Source of the DNA: Limnephilus marmoratus
Taxonomy: Eukaryota > Arthropoda > Insecta > Trichoptera > Limnephilidae
Direction: 5' to 3'
Assembly (NCBI GenBank): GCA_917880885.1
Contig: OU862920.1
Coordinates: forward strand, 1,798,001-1,862,000
DNA length: 64,000 nt
Under the pieces are notes generated by a model. That model saw only the letters and a program-made list of their open reading frames with translations, was not told the origin of the DNA and searched no databases. Below are positions 10,397 through 22,050 of the stretch, one piece after another. Numbering within the stretch: position 1 is the stretch's first letter; the number at the start of each line of letters is the position of its first letter. Made by a program: the position numbers and the translations under genes.

Positions 10397-11212
10397 CTAA
10401 CTCGCTTTTTTATTTCGATTCCACCAATTTATGAATGTGTGCATTCAACTCTCATTTTATTTATCTAAATCATCGATGTAGGTACTTAATGACTTTACGT
10501 TATTAATATTTACATACATATATTGTATAGGTCCCGTCAATTACAGAAGAATGGTAATTGTCACTCATCAAGCAATTTAGGATGTTTGTTCCTTTCGAAA
10601 GCCCCACGATAACGTTGATACGTTCTCTGCCTGGTTTTACTTTATATAATTTGTCCAAAATGAAAATACCAATCATCAAAGGTCACCATGACATTGTGAT
10701 CAGCGGATTTGCCTTTGATTATTCTTTAACCAGTCTGACTATTTTGATGTTGGGTTTGTACAATTATTAAAAATTACACCTACCGTATTAAGTTCGAAAC
10801 ATTGATTGAAATGGCTTTGGCCGTGTTTTGTGACCATATCTGAAAAGACAGGTACTTCACACTTTCCTTTCCCCATCTCGTTCCCCTTCCCACTATATAT
10901 CCTAATTGGGGGTTCCATAGTCTCACGGGATCCAGACGGTTGGGTTTGCAATAGTTGGAACTCTTGAGCGGAATTCAATAATAAAAAAAATAATTAAATT
11001 ATCTGTTCTAATTTACATGATTTTTCACAATCATTTGAGTTCGTTCTATAATTAAAACTCCGATTATTGTCGAATAAACGAAAAAAACCCTCTTCCCGAA
11101 TAGAGTGTTTTAAAGAAAAAAAAATTATACAAAACCAACGAAATTTGAAAACAACCGAAAGACTTTTCGAAAATACCCTTAAAAAACGATAAGTGTAAGG
11201 AAATGTTAGGTG
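10397..11212. other. intergenic, nothing recognised
   Basis: Short frames at 10558-10770 (plus) and 10739-10978 (minus) have no recognisable domain or flanking splice sites. No repeat copy was found elsewhere in the window. Confidence 0.45.
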
Positions 11213-11552
11213 TATGCAATTTGGGAGGCGGGAATGGGTACCGCCACCCGGGAACCTTTATTGGATAAACAACACCTCTGCCATAGGTCACCCCAAGTGG
11301 TTCGCTACGTTTAGTTATTTAGCAGGGGTGCCCGGGTTCATGGGGGTGAGGTTTGTCTAGGTCTTGGAGGCGGATGACCAGGACACACTCAACCCCAGAA
11401 TCCTACCCACCCCTTAAACCCTTTTCCTTTCAGAACTCTTCTCTCATTTCTTTCCTTAAAAAAACCTTCACCCAGCATCCCCAAAGATGACATAGGCCCT
11501 GAGGGAAATTATTTTCCTCAAGGCCTCCTGTGTGGAGCTCATGTAAAAAAAG
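11213..11552 (+). mobile_element. non-autonomous retroelement, family N
   Basis: It opens with GCAATTTGGGAGGCGGG and contains GGTCACCCCAAGTGGTTCGC and GTCTTGGAGGCGGATG. An internal deletion follows relative to the 25.96 kb copy. The 3' tail (ATGACATAGGCCCTGAGGG, CCTCCTGTGTGGAGCTCATG, short A run) is nearly intact. It is the best-preserved copy of both ends. Confidence 0.8.
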
Positions 11553-12737
11553 GCGAATTTAGTCGTGATATGGAAAATATCCTGATCATGATCTCTCAAG
11601 TTCTTAGCCGATAGTACGTACCTTACGACATTTCCCTAATATTATTTATAGATTACGTTGTTCTTACGCGCGCAGTTTAGATTGTCGTAAAGTAGTAGAA
11701 ACACGATAAACATTGTTTTGAAACAAACAACATTAATTGAATGGAAGTTGAAGGCCAGAAAAAATAAAATATGTGATTTAGAGTTACAATTTATTGGATT
11801 AACGTATGCAGAATAGAAACACACGCAGTAAAAACTGTGTGCAGTAAAGGCAGGGCGCAGTTTAATTGATGTTTCCCATCCAATGTCTTTGCTTTACAAT
11901 TACTTTAGGAGCGACCCGTGCCATTCAGCAAGCGGTAAATTACTGAAGGCATTGGAAAAAACACAATAAAAGTCAACTCATTGCGATGGTCATCGATGGC
12001 ATTCGACGTCGTGTGTTTGCACGAGCGATCAAACATGGGTGGGACCGTAATCTGTATTTCGGAAGTAAACAAAGCGGAGTTTCCACGAGAGCAGGCTCTA
12101 TAAAACTTGATGTAGGGCCGCCACTGCCGCTACTGAAGGCATAATCTTCACTATGACTGGAAGTTGATGATGATGAACGGCTCTCATTATGAGCTGATGT
12201 TCGACGGCAAAAATACCTCCATCCGAGGAGTTCATTTTCCTTCCCCGTGGTTCAGGTTGACGTTTAATTTGTTGTTAAAATTGGCATGGCACAAACATAA
12301 CTACGTTACGCGGAATGCACTTTGTACACTTTCACAAAGGATTTTTCCACTTGCGTGTGTGACATTTTCGGTTGTCGCATTCCGTTTAGCAAAAATAATT
12401 ATTCTGTTGAAATGTCTAGAACATAATTTCTGAGCAGGGCTAGTGTAAAATAGTTTTTTCAATAATTATTTCTGGCTTTTACTCTTCGAGGGTGTAATAG
12501 GCCAACATTTTAAAAGCATGGAGGAAAGAAAGGTAAATTGATGTATTAATTTTATTTAAATAGGAAAATTTCAAAATGATGTGGAAAATTGGAGTCGAGT
12601 TCAGATTTTACATAACTCTTGACAGAAGAATCTGGGGAGATAGCGATATGAATTTTAAAAAGGTGGTGAAGAACGAAAAAATGCCTGATTCTCATTCGAA
12701 GTGAGAATATTTATTTTTTGGCAAATGGAAGAATTGT
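11553..12737. other. intergenic, no gene supported
   Basis: It contains a GC-richer patch around 11990-12140 with TATAAAA near 12100 and a short open frame at 12164-12433. No domain, splice site or repeat match supports a gene call. Confidence 0.4.
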
Positions 12738-12985
12738 TAAAATTGGAAAAATCCTTTGTATTGAGGCATGGCAGGCTCCCTTAGATTAACTACTAGCAAT
12801 GTGCCAATACTCTGCCCAAACCAATGAAAATGTGGTTTATGAGGGTAACAGCAGGGCTGGACGCTCCTTGTTTTGCCAAGGTATCCGCAATATCCATGAT
12901 GCCAACAAAGCCAAGTCCAGGAATCCCAAACCGAGTTACGGGTTTTCCAGAGGGCATATAAAATGATCATCGGGAAGAAGAAGAC
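12738..12985 (-). mobile_element. Jockey/R1-like LINE fragment, RNase H domain remnant
   Basis: On the minus strand one frame reads VTRFGIPGLGFVGIMDIADT then LAKQGASSP, a decayed version of the RNase H block WIPGHxGIxGNxxADxLAK found in LINE ORF2 proteins. Downstream, WAEYWHIAS matches the same words in the plus-strand fragment at 21.2 kb. The His and other conserved positions are mutated, and stops and frameshifts are present. Confidence 0.65.
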
Positions 12986-13309
12986 TAGATTGGGAGGGGA
13001 TTGAGAAAGTCAGAGAGAACAAGAGAATGTTCGAAATTATTTTTGATTATTTATTTGAGAGATTGAATTATTGCACTGCACTCGGTTGAGAATATTGAAA
13101 AATGGTTAAAATTTAACTTTTAAAAAATTGGTCAAATTATACAAAACGGTATGTACTCGTAAATGCCAGATTTAGAAGCAGAGCGTGTTTTTCTGAACAT
13201 ACATCTGACATTAAATTATTATCAGTCAACGGCCAGACAGAGGTAGTATAGATAACTACTGGCTATTCAGAACGCGTCAAGCGATGCACTATTTATTTTT
13301 ATTTTTTTA
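12986..13309. other. intergenic, nothing recognised
   Basis: AT-rich, without coding signal or repeat match. Confidence 0.4.
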
Positions 13310-14125
13310 TTAGTAACTATTTATTTTTTTTAGTAACCACATATTTATTTTTTTTACATTTTTATATGAAACGTTTAGGAATATACACAAAATAGAAATT
13401 ATATTCGTAGTCCTCCTCATTAGGCCATCCTGTACTGAGGGGGACTATGCTTTGGATAAGTTTTCAGCGACTTCTATGGTTTAACTTCATGGTTTGGATA
13501 AGGTTTTCCAGAAACTTCTACGGCAATGTCTTAAGTATACAAGAAAGTTCATTTTCCGATAGTTCCTTCAGCCACCTTTTAATGTCCTTAATGTAGCTAT
13601 TTGTGTTTTAATTTGTTTGATACTAAGTGGGAGTTTGTTAAATAATTTTACTGCTAAATATTCAGAACTTTTTTGTCCAAACGAAGAGTTACACTTTGGT
13701 GTATTAAGTATGTCTGTTTGTTTGGCTCTGGTTTTAAGAGCATGTGAGGTGTCTGCCTCTGAATCATTTTTGTGGTGATATACTTGAATGTTTTTGGCAT
13801 AGATTTTCTGTATGCTTGGAACATCAAACCGTTTAAAAATTTCTGTTGACGTCCTTATGGGGACCTTTAGTAAGGTCTTTATGATGCAATTCTGAGTTAC
13901 CTTCAGTTGTTTTATGTGTTTATAAAAAAAATATATTTATTATATTCGAAAAAATATAGTGAATATGAAATATTATAATTAATTAGCTGCAATATGAAAT
14001 ATTATAAATAATTAGAAATTTGTAAACTTAAATGTACAAATTACTAAAATAAATTATTATTATTATTATGTTTAGATGCTGCTGAGCCCCATCCTATTAC
14101 TCCATATTCACTATGTTTCGCCCTA
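13310..14125 (-). mobile_element. Jockey/CR1-like LINE 3' portion, family E
   Basis: Minus-strand translation gives an RT thumb-like region: YMLSCLYRAKHSEYGVMGWG, then after an interruption KVTQNCIIKTLLKVPIRTST and SSEYLAVKLFNKLPLSIK. The 3' UTR holds the conserved hairpin at 13406-13449 and an A/T-rich tail near 13310-13380. Bases of about 13920-14070 are an AT-rich insertion that splits the coding part. The 31.3 kb element is a sister copy in the opposite direction. Confidence 0.7.
13406..13449 (-). promoter_or_regulatory. LINE 3' UTR hairpin (copy E)
   Basis: On the plus strand, CGTAGTCCTCCTCA pairs with TGAGGGGGACTATG around the loop TTAGGCCATCCTGTA. The loop has the TAGG...CCTG signature of the six other hairpins in the window. 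It lies between the RT coding remnant and the tail, where RT recognition structures are known in other LINEs. Confidence 0.7.
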
Positions 14126-15354
14126 TACAAGCATGAAAGCATATAAAACATTTTGAATTTTTTTAACTAATGAATCACTTCATGGGGGTATCACCAAATA
14201 TGTGGTGTGGTAAATGCATTCTTAATACCAGAGTCCGAAAATATGATTATTGGTTAACGAAATTTTTAGATAAAATATTTGTTTCTAACGTTTTAGGTTA
14301 TTTAATTAGATTTATTTTTGGTTATTTATTGTTATATTTCGGTTCTCGAATCGAACTATCTTTTTTTTAATAAATTACATTGTTTATCACAAATTTTCTC
14401 CACATTAGGTTTAAATACACCCCACAGTTGGATTACATGTTCTTGATTGATGTATTAGAAGCTTTACCGTCCAGCTAGTATACAACGAAACACTGTACGA
14501 GGTTTTGTTTCGGAATGGTGGTCTACAGAGCAATACTTAAATAGTCAATAGTTATACCAATTACTAATTGTTTCTTCGAACAGCCCATATATAAGATGCA
14601 TCGATTTCCACACCTGGCATGATGGTACATCGGTAAACATATTAAATAGATTACCTTTTTGTGTGAGTGGTAAGAGATGCCGTTTCCTCATTAGCTCTCC
14701 TCATACTTTGACCTTAATTGTGAAAGCTTAACAAACACGTGCTTCAACTCCAGCAATAGCTCGTGATCGATTAGGGAAAATCTTCGTGTTAAAACCAGTT
14801 TGATGCGAAAATATCCGGTTTCCCGATGGCTACCTCTACCTGCCCGCCTTAATTATACCCAGGACCTAAGTCGTACAGTTTTCGGATCAAAGAACCTCCT
14901 GGTACCATTGTTTGACATCTTGAAAAAGCGCCGAATCTCAACTACCAATAGTTTATGCACATTTTAGATGTTTCTAATTATCTCTTTTTTTATAAATCGT
15001 GAACAAAATTTCCTCCGAATTCACAAGATTTGTGAGATGCTACTTAAAAACCAATCCAACTAATTATAAATCACAATATATTTTAAGTAATATTTTTTAA
15101 ATTTCAAATAAGAAATTATACAATTTGTACAAATAAACGTCACTATCTCAAAGATAATCCTTTTTTTTTCAAATTTTCTTCAGTGCATCGGTACCAAGAT
15201 ATTGAAAACATGCGAATAAGAATGTCCAAATAAACGTGACGATTTTAGATCTGAAGAAAGAATCTTTACTGAACCACTAGGACACCATCTTCAACCGGAC
15301 ACGGAACGTACACACTAATTTAGAGACAGACGAAATGCAAGACGATTGAGTTCT
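14126..15354. other. intergenic, no gene supported
   Basis: AT-rich sequence. A short frame at 14170-14370 has no recognisable feature. Bases 14610-14960 look like degraded repeat material, but I cannot match them to another copy here. Confidence 0.4.
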
Positions 15355-15475
15355 TTCTAATTTCTATTTTTATTTATTTATTTAGTACAAGGTTATACAC
15401 GTACCTACATAATTTATGATGTGTTTTGACTGCCCAACTAGGATGATTCCCGTTTTAGGACAGTCAACTTAAAAC
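15355..15475 (-). mobile_element. LINE 3' tail with conserved hairpin (copy G)
   Basis: A TTTATTTATTTATTTAG tract at 15368-15384 is the complement of a (TAAA)n tail. It is followed by the hairpin at 15426-15467 (TTGACTG...CAGTCAA, loop with CTAGGATGATTCC). Polarity matches the other minus-strand LINE ends. Little coding sequence is recognisable upstream. Confidence 0.55.
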
Positions 15476-15599
15476 TTAGTTAAAACTGCACTTGGCAAAG
15501 CAAAATCAAAATGGAAAAAAAAACTAATAGTTTCTATATCAAAGAGGTACCGACATAATAATTCATAATAATTAAAAAAAATCATACCTCCGTATTTTA

Positions 15600-15893
15600 A
15601 TACGGGAAAATTGGAAAAAAAATATGCATCTATGGAAAATTCAAATCGTCACTAAAAACTTTCCTTATAAACTAATGTCATTTCACTTTAAGTGAATACG
15701 TCACATAAATGAAATATCTATTTTTGTATATTTATATTTTCTTATTTCCATTAACATTTTAATATTCTTCTTTGTAAAAACATAATAATATAACATGTAT
15801 GTGGTTAGCTGGAAGAAATGGGGTCTACCTATAAGCTACACCTTTTGTATTTTTTATTTGTAATAAATACTTTTTTGATTTTGATTTTGAATC
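15600..15893 (+). mobile_element. CR1/Jockey-like LINE 3' end, family K
   Basis: The sequence parallels 3170-3460 in the opposite direction: coding end AATTCAAATCGTCACTAAA, stop region, UTR with GTGGTTAGCTGGAAGAAATG, and a TTTTTGATTTTGATTTTGA tail. The pair defines the family and its simple-repeat tail. Confidence 0.75.
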
Positions 15894-16727
15894 GTGGCTC
15901 CCTTATCAGGCACAAGGGCTACTCTTTTTTGAGAAGGTATACATGATTAAAAACGACCTTTAATTTAATATTTTGAAAAATATGTATATGTACAAATATA
16001 CTATAACTAATATTTTTTACATTACAATAAAAAAATGACATCCCGTGATTTTTAAGTGTAAATATTCCTTATCAGTAAGCACTTACACTTGTAAATAAGA
16101 AAACTATAACTCTTCACGTGGGAGAAGGTAAATGAGTGTTATGAATCCTTACAAAGTTGTTTTCGGAAGACTGAAATACCGCATTTTCTATTATGGTGTA
16201 ATGAATTTTCCGTGAGTAACAAAATAGTAATATTTTTTCAATTAAATTCGCTTTGTATTTAGAGTGCACGCGTGGAACTTCCCGCGGGATAATAAAGTCA
16301 AGTAAAGGTCAGGGGCCCCGATGTGCGTGTTAATTGTTCATTTAAAACTGATCGCTCGCGCTGGAACCAGTAAGGTAAGGAGCCTCAATCTTTGAGTGCC
16401 CAACTCTGTTATATAAACACTATCGACAATTGTTGCCTCTCATTGTGGTGAGATAATTTTAATGCATGGACTTATGTTGGTAAATAGGTTATTTCGTTGC
16501 ATATATCTTAAGGATTTCCAAGCACCAAATTGCATTAACCTTTCAAGCTAATTTTTTCGATTTTCGGAAAAACTCAAACAGGTCTCATAGAAATCGTTGT
16601 GTCTCTCTGACTTTCATAGTGAGAAATGATCCAAACGGTATTAGAAACAGAAAACATCCATCTATATATTAAAATATAAAAGATAATCTATAAAAATATT
16701 TAAAATGTAGGTACAGCTTTATAGAAA
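15894..16727. other. intergenic, nothing recognised
   Basis: Mostly unique-looking sequence, with a GC-richer patch at about 16260-16400. No exon with supported splice sites and no repeat match was seen. Confidence 0.45.
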
Positions 16728-18210
16728 AAAGTAGTGACCGACCGAAGGTTCGGTTTCGAATTGGGCAAGTTTCGGCATCAGTTTCGGTTTCGGCAGAAAA
16801 ACTGCCGAATCTTCGGCCGCACCTAGACTCTGCGTTCGTGAATTAATGCGCGTCGAGTGAGATAATGGCTCTAGTGTCACCAGCCATCATCAGCAAAATA
16901 CCCAATTAATGAGGTCCTTCCTTTATAATTTAAATGTTAAATATTGACAATTTTTTGTTCAAAGAAGTAGTTAACATGTTTGATAATTTTTGTTTGTTTT
17001 ATAGCAGTAATATCAAAAAAATAAATAATTATTTTTTCACACTTCAATTATTATTTTATATTTCATTTAAAACGTGTTATAAGAATGTTGTGATTGAAAA
17101 CCCAATTAAAATTAAAATACTCAATTAATGAGGTCCTTCTTTTATAATGTTGTTAGTGTTGATTATTGACAAATTTTTGTTCCCAAAGTAATTTTCAAAT
17201 ATTTTTTTTTTTGTTTTATAGCAGTAACATAAGAAATATATACATATACAGCTGATCCGACAAACGTTGTTCTGCCATATAAATTATTTCTAGTGAATAT
17301 TTTGGTTGTTAAATAAAAAAATATATGTATCGTAAGTGTGTGGGGAAGGGATCTACGGCAGAAAGAGGAATGGAGCGCTGTAGACGATGAACGGCGAAAA
17401 AAAATCACCAACCATTAATTTTCTCATTTCATTGCATTTTATTAAAGTAATGAACATATTCATTGTTTGGTCTCATAAAACTAAAATATAAAGTAAAAAA
17501 GTAATACATTTTTTATCCTGAAGTAGGAAAATGATATAAAGAAAATCAATATTAATTTCGAAGAGCAATTGAGTGTACGATATTTTTTGTCAGTCCGTCT
17601 TTAGCCAACAAAAATAAGCTCGATGGTTTACCCACGCGAGAACGTGATGCCGAATGAAATATCAAAATGACGCGACGCTTCTTGTGAAAGTCTTGCGCAT
17701 GTGTGTTGAAACAACATAAATAATTTCGTTCTGTTTGAAATACGAACGACGACGGTTAAATTTGTTCATACAAAAATAGTGAAATTGCGATTTAAAATGG
17801 GATGGGATGAGAATTTGGGGTTAAAGATATTTTTTGATGCCAAATGAAGAAAAATACAAAAAAAAAATGTCAAAAAAATGGAAAAAAATGTCTGGTTAGG
17901 GACACCCTTAAAAATTTCTTAAAAATCGGTCAAGTCGGTTAGGAGGAGTGCGACCACAAACACCGTGACAAGAGATTTTTATATATAAGATTATTTTTTT
18001 CACATACTTCAATTATTGTTTTTTATTTCATTTAACACGTGTTAACTGTGTGTATAAGTGAAAAAATTGCCAAATTTCAGTAAACAATAGATTTTTAACA
18101 TATCTAAAATAGTTTCGATTTCGGTTTCGGCCCAAACTGTGACAGATACCAAAGATTCGGTTTCGGTTTCGTAAGAAAGTCCGGTTTCACAAAAATTTCC
18201 GACCCTGAAA
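16728..18210. mobile_element. composite element with TTTCGG-rich ends and internal direct repeats
   Basis: Both ends carry clusters of GGTTTCGG-like words (16735-16825 and 18110-18205), suggesting subterminal repeats of one element. Inside, a block starting CAATTAATGAGGTCCTTC occurs at about 16902 and 17124. The second copy is split by the element at 17249-17990, after which its sequence resumes (CACATACTTCAATTATTG). No transposase frame was seen. Confidence 0.6.
17249..17990 (+). mobile_element. element P-related insertion (subfamily GTTGTTCTGCC)
   Basis: It begins CAGCTGATCCGACAAACGTT followed by GTTCTGCCATATAAATTATT, and ends GACCACAAACACCGTGAC, then GAGATTTTTATATATAAGAT. The same ends bound the shorter copy at 38.09-38.51 kb. 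It interrupts the second direct repeat of the composite element, and the uninterrupted first repeat serves as a paralogous empty site. Confidence 0.7.
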
Positions 18211-18820
18211 AAATTATAAAACTTCGTTACCAGTAATTTTAGTTAGAAAAAAAAAGTGAGCCATTTTAAAAATTTTTCAAGTTTAGGTACATAGATTTTT
18301 TTTATATTTAAAAAATTACATGTTTATTAAAGGGAAAACTTCTTTAGCACCGCTGTGATTTGAAACTCAATGAAACGAAAACGAGCGACACTAAGAAGAG
18401 ACAAACACGTACATTTATAGGATTTGGCCTGCGAGACAATGAGGTAGACTAATCGATCTCCTCTTTGTGCGATGCTTCGTAGCCTCCCCACTCTTGTCTA
18501 CTTTAGTTTTCTGTAGGTTTTACTTCTGCCGCGTGTGAACTGCACACATTTTTAAAATAATAATATTTGAAGGAGCGTATCATCACCTTTCAAAAACAGT
18601 TTTGAGATACGTTAAATAATATTCTACTTATTTGGATTTTATTGCAAAGTGAAAATATTCTGACCTACTGACAGAATATCGTCGAGGTCTGAGGTCTGAG
18701 GGGTCACAATTTTCTAATTTAGTCGTGTACGCACTAGACAGAAAAACAAAAACAAAAATATTCTGTATCCCGAAGCACTTCAATAAACAGATTTAAAACA
18801 CAAACGCTTTTTTTTCTTTG

Positions 18821-19150
18821 AATGGCATTGCAATACGCGCCCGGTACTCGCTAGTAGTTAATATTTGCCAAATGGAGTGACATTGCAACACGTGCCGGGT
18901 ACTCACTAGTAGTTAATATTTGCCAAATGGAGTGACATTACAACCCTTTCCGGGTACTCGCTAGTAGTTAATATTTGCCAAATGGAGTGACATTGCAACA
19001 CGTGCCGGGTTCTCGCTAGCAGTTAATATTTGCCAAATGGAGTGACATTGCAACACGTGCCGGGTACTCGCTAGTAGTTAATATTTGTCAAATGGAGTGA
19101 GATTGCAACACGTGCCGGGTACTCGCTAGAGGTTAATATTTGCCAAATGG
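18821..19150. repeat. 55-bp minisatellite, six copies
   Basis: Exactly six units of 55 bp, each with CATTGCAACACGTGCCGGGT, then ACTCGCTAGTAGTTAATATT, then TGCCAAATGGAG. Point differences mark the individual units. The CGTGCCGGG...CTAGT core resembles the complement of the element P head (for example ATGTGCCGGGAACCAGCTAG at 24.27 kb). Confidence 0.92.
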
Positions 19151-19436
19151 ATGTTTCAATAAAACTCAGTCATTCATTATTTGTACATACTATTAGACAT
19201 CTATAAGCATACTCACACATACACACACACCTACCTGGTAATTACTAAATATACATACCATATATAAGACACTACAACGAAACATATCATAGGTACCCAC
19301 CATGTAAATATATCTGTAAATATTCTCACTATTATAATCAATGCACTGTTTGTTTGTACATAAATAAATAAAAAATAAAAAGAATCGAGTGCAGTTCACA
19401 CGCGAATGTAGTGAAATCTTCGCACACACATTCTCA

Positions 19437-19640
19437 ACCAATAGGAGCCTTGAAAAGTGAGGTCATAATCAAAGCTACCAATGAACGCAGTCTGAGGCTC
19501 CGTAGGTACCGTAATGCGTCATTTCCGTTTCATATCTCAACAATAGGAGCCTTGAAAAGTGAGGTCATAACTAAAGCGGCCAATGAGCGCAGTTTGATGC
19601 TTCGTAGGTAGCTACTGTGATGCGTCATTTCCGTTTTATC
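19437..19640. repeat. 107-bp direct duplication
   Basis: The block starting CAATAGGAGCCTTGAAAAGT occurs at 19439 and again at about 19546. Both copies continue through a CGTAGGTA block and TGCGTCATTTCCGTTT. Divergence is modest (small indels and substitutions). It lies in the right part of the family Q element. Confidence 0.85.
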
Positions 19641-19690
19641 CGAATTTGAAATTACGACGGGGCTAAAAATGTTTCACTTCAAAAAATAAA

Positions 19691-20084
19691 ATAATGTCAG
19701 CATACCGCATTGAATGAAATTAAACTACGTTGAGGTCACATATGAAACACAAATAATGCTTGGTTGGATGAAGAAACGTACTTACTCGAACATCCATCTA
19801 TTGTATTGTCAGGTGGTCACGGACATCATGATATCACTGAGGATTAGAACCTGCACCAAATTGATTTGCAACATTTTATTTAATGTTCTTTATAGACGTT
19901 CCAGAAGACATTACGTACGGACTAATTATTATTGTCATCGCCATACATCATCTCATTGGTAGTCGTGAATCAATTCACAATCACTAGTCAAATATTATTA
20001 TTTGGTAAACTAAAACTTGTTTAAATAATTATATTATTTTCTCGTGTGCAACAGTGGAATGCTTTCTTTATCTCTACATATTAT
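19691..20084. other. intergenic, nothing recognised
   Basis: A short open frame at 19714-19962 shows no domain. No repeat match was found. Confidence 0.4.
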
Positions 20085-20290
20085 AAATTAAAGTTCTCCG
20101 CCGCGTCTGTCTGTCTGTAAACGATAAACTCAGAAACTACTAAACGGATTATCATGCGGTTATCACTAATAGATAGAATGATTCTTAAGGAAGGCTTAGG
20201 AATATAATTTGTGTAAATATGTCGAAAAACATCTCTATAATATAGCGGACTCAACCGGCCAGGTAGAGGTACCAACAATACTTATTTATG
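20085..20290. mobile_element. degraded Helitron-like or element P-like fragment
   Basis: The text CCGCCGCGTCTGTCTGTCTG, CAGAAACTACTAAACGGATT, then ATCATGCGG resembles the conserved 3' blocks of dispersed Helitron-type repeats in insects (family knowledge). No terminal hairpin or CTRR end could be identified, so the class is uncertain. Confidence 0.35.
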
Positions 20291-20504
20291 CGTGTAGCTT
20301 AAATTTGTGATGGATCAAAGACGCAAACCTAAATTATGCCGACATAAATGTGATAAACGGATGAATCAACCATCTAGCGGTGAATTTGGAAAACCAAACG
20401 CATGTGTATGTATGTCAGTCGACGAAGTTGTATGTAAATTATTGTAAATGCGACGTGGCTATTAATTAATTTTCTTTCTATTTTCGCCATTTTGAAAAGG
20501 CGAT

Positions 20505-20550
20505 TGAAAACCACTAAAGGTCCATTTATATTAATAGAGACGACTTAAAT
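20505..20550 (+). mobile_element. Penelope-like element 3' scrap
   Basis: TTATATTAATAGAGACGACT matches ATTCATATTAATAGAGACGA at 60.63 kb, the last codons of the Penelope-like endonuclease domain. The segment is too short to say more. Confidence 0.35.
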
Positions 20551-20599
20551 GTTTAAATTTTAAATGTCATCAGGTTATTCCCAGAGTCTCGTTATTCAA

Positions 20600-21690
20600 C
20601 GACTCAAGACTTTCATATACAATCAGAGCTCGAACTAAACCTCTTCCTGCCATCTGTAAAAATTTTCAGTCTCTCTCAGAGCTTCAAATTATCCAAAACG
20701 ATCTTCTTCCCTTATACAAATTAAAATATCTACAGTCTTGTCAACTTATCCCCAACAATTTTAGAAGGGATCTGTGTCCTTAAAAGTCGTGCCAATCTCC
20801 AATAATATGTTCAATGACATTATTTCACTTAAATGTCCCAACTTTTCTCTTTTATTTACTGATGGCTCTGACTCTCCTAACTGTGGTGTAGGTATAAACT
20901 TTAACAATAAAAAATCTAATGTCAGAATATTTCATTCAATTTCATATCAATTTTAATCCGATAGCATTGCAATAATTGAATCTTTCAAATACGTTAAAAT
21001 TATGAAAATTCCCTTGCTTTATCTGACTCTCTCAGTTCCCTCCAAAAATTTAAATCCAGTCCTTTTCTTCAACCTGATGATAACTTTATACGCCATATTC
21101 GAGTGCTGATAGTCTGGAAAATAAAGCTCTGGAAAAACCGTTACTCTGATTTGGATTCCTGGGCATGATGGCATCGTGGGTATCGATACTACGGATTCCT
21201 TGGCAAAACAACGTTCCTCTAACTAACATTTTTTCTATTTTCAAAGATAGATCTCGCAATATTTGGGCAGAGTATTGGCATATTGCTAGTCAATCCAGTA
21301 AAGCCTGTTATACTTCAATATAAAGGACTACCCTATCATAACCGTGGTTTCAACAATTCCTCCATTTTCCCAAAAAATTAATTTCCTTATTTGAATGAGA
21401 ATTGGACATCGTTCCATTCCTTCCCAAGATTTAAAATTGAAGTCTTCCGATTCCTCATATTGAACTTTCTATGCTTTAGAAATGGGAACTTCAGATTACA
21501 TATTTTTTGGTTATCCCTCTCCAAACAAATATCCTTCTTCTATTCTATTAAGCCGTATCTAAAATTGCCTCCTCGCCATTCAACATCTCAACCCTTCTAA
21601 GGAACTCCAATCTTCCGTAAATTTTTACAATTTATAAAATTAACATATAAATTCAACTTTCCTCTTCCAATAAATTGAAATGATGGAATA
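20600..21690 (+). mobile_element. Jockey/R1-like LINE fragment, RNase H domain and 3' part
   Basis: A plus-strand frame reads LFTDGSDSPNCGVGINF, the first catalytic Asp block of RNase H. Shifted frames then read LSDSLSSLQKF and VTLIWIPGHDGIVGIDTTD followed by SLAKQR, the C-terminal RNase H motifs. The order of domains fits LINE ORF2 C-termini. Stops and frameshifts show it is dead. The minus-strand scrap at 12.74 kb shares the WAEYWHIAS segment. Confidence 0.7.
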
Positions 21691-21831
21691 GAACACCCTT
21701 GAAGGGTAAAAGTTAGAAACATTTGAAAAAAAAAACAGAGTTAGAAAGTCGCTTTCTTTTTTTTCGCATGTTTATTTTAATGTGGTTTGAAGATTGGATA
21801 TTGATTTCACAAAAATAAAAATGTTATTTTT

Positions 21832-21935
21832 TTTTTGATTTCGTAGGATTCGAACCTCCGTTCGCTGGATGTCTGTCTCTCTGGCCGCTGAGACTTGTCA
21901 AGCGCCTTACCCGCTGCATTACCGGAGGCTCGCGC
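21832..21935 (-). mobile_element. tRNA-like SINE head, family S3
   Basis: TTTCGTAGGATTCGAACCTC then CTGGCCGCTGAGACTTGTCA, GCGCCTTACC and a trailing CATTACCGG. The complement has a GTTCGAATC B box. It matches the tRNA-like unit at 36.00-36.11 kb in opposite orientation. The spacing between arms resembles a class II tRNA with a long variable arm, though no functional tRNA is claimed. Confidence 0.55.
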
Positions 21936-21969
21936 CGATTTACCGCATTATATTAAAAACGAGGACCCG

Positions 21970-22050
21970 TCGAATAATAAATTTTAGTGACGCACTTCCG
22001 TTTCATCCGAATTTCAAATCACTAACGGGGCTAAAGAAGTTCAATTGAAA
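21970..22050. mobile_element. solo end of family Q
   Basis: GACGCACTTCCGTTTCATCC, AATTTCAAATCACTAACGGG, then GCTAAAGAAGTTCAATTG match the right terminal region of the element at 18.34-19.69 kb. The other end is not present nearby. Confidence 0.55.

Larger units (their letters stand above)
18338..19690. mobile_element. long-terminal-inverted-repeat element, family Q
   Basis: The left end (AACTTCTTTAGCACCGCTGT, GATTTGAAACTCAATGAAAC) and the complement of the right end (GAAACATTTTTAGCCCCGTC, AATTTCAAATTCGG) form imperfect terminal inverted repeats. Inner blocks at about 18525-18550 and 19390-19420 (CAGTTCACACGCG) are also inverted. The middle holds a 55-bp minisatellite and an internal duplication. 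No transposase is recognisable, so it is non-autonomous. Confidence 0.55.

Noticed and set aside
18821..19150. CRISPR-like array
   Set aside because: The 55-bp units are contiguous tandem copies without unique spacers, in a eukaryotic context.
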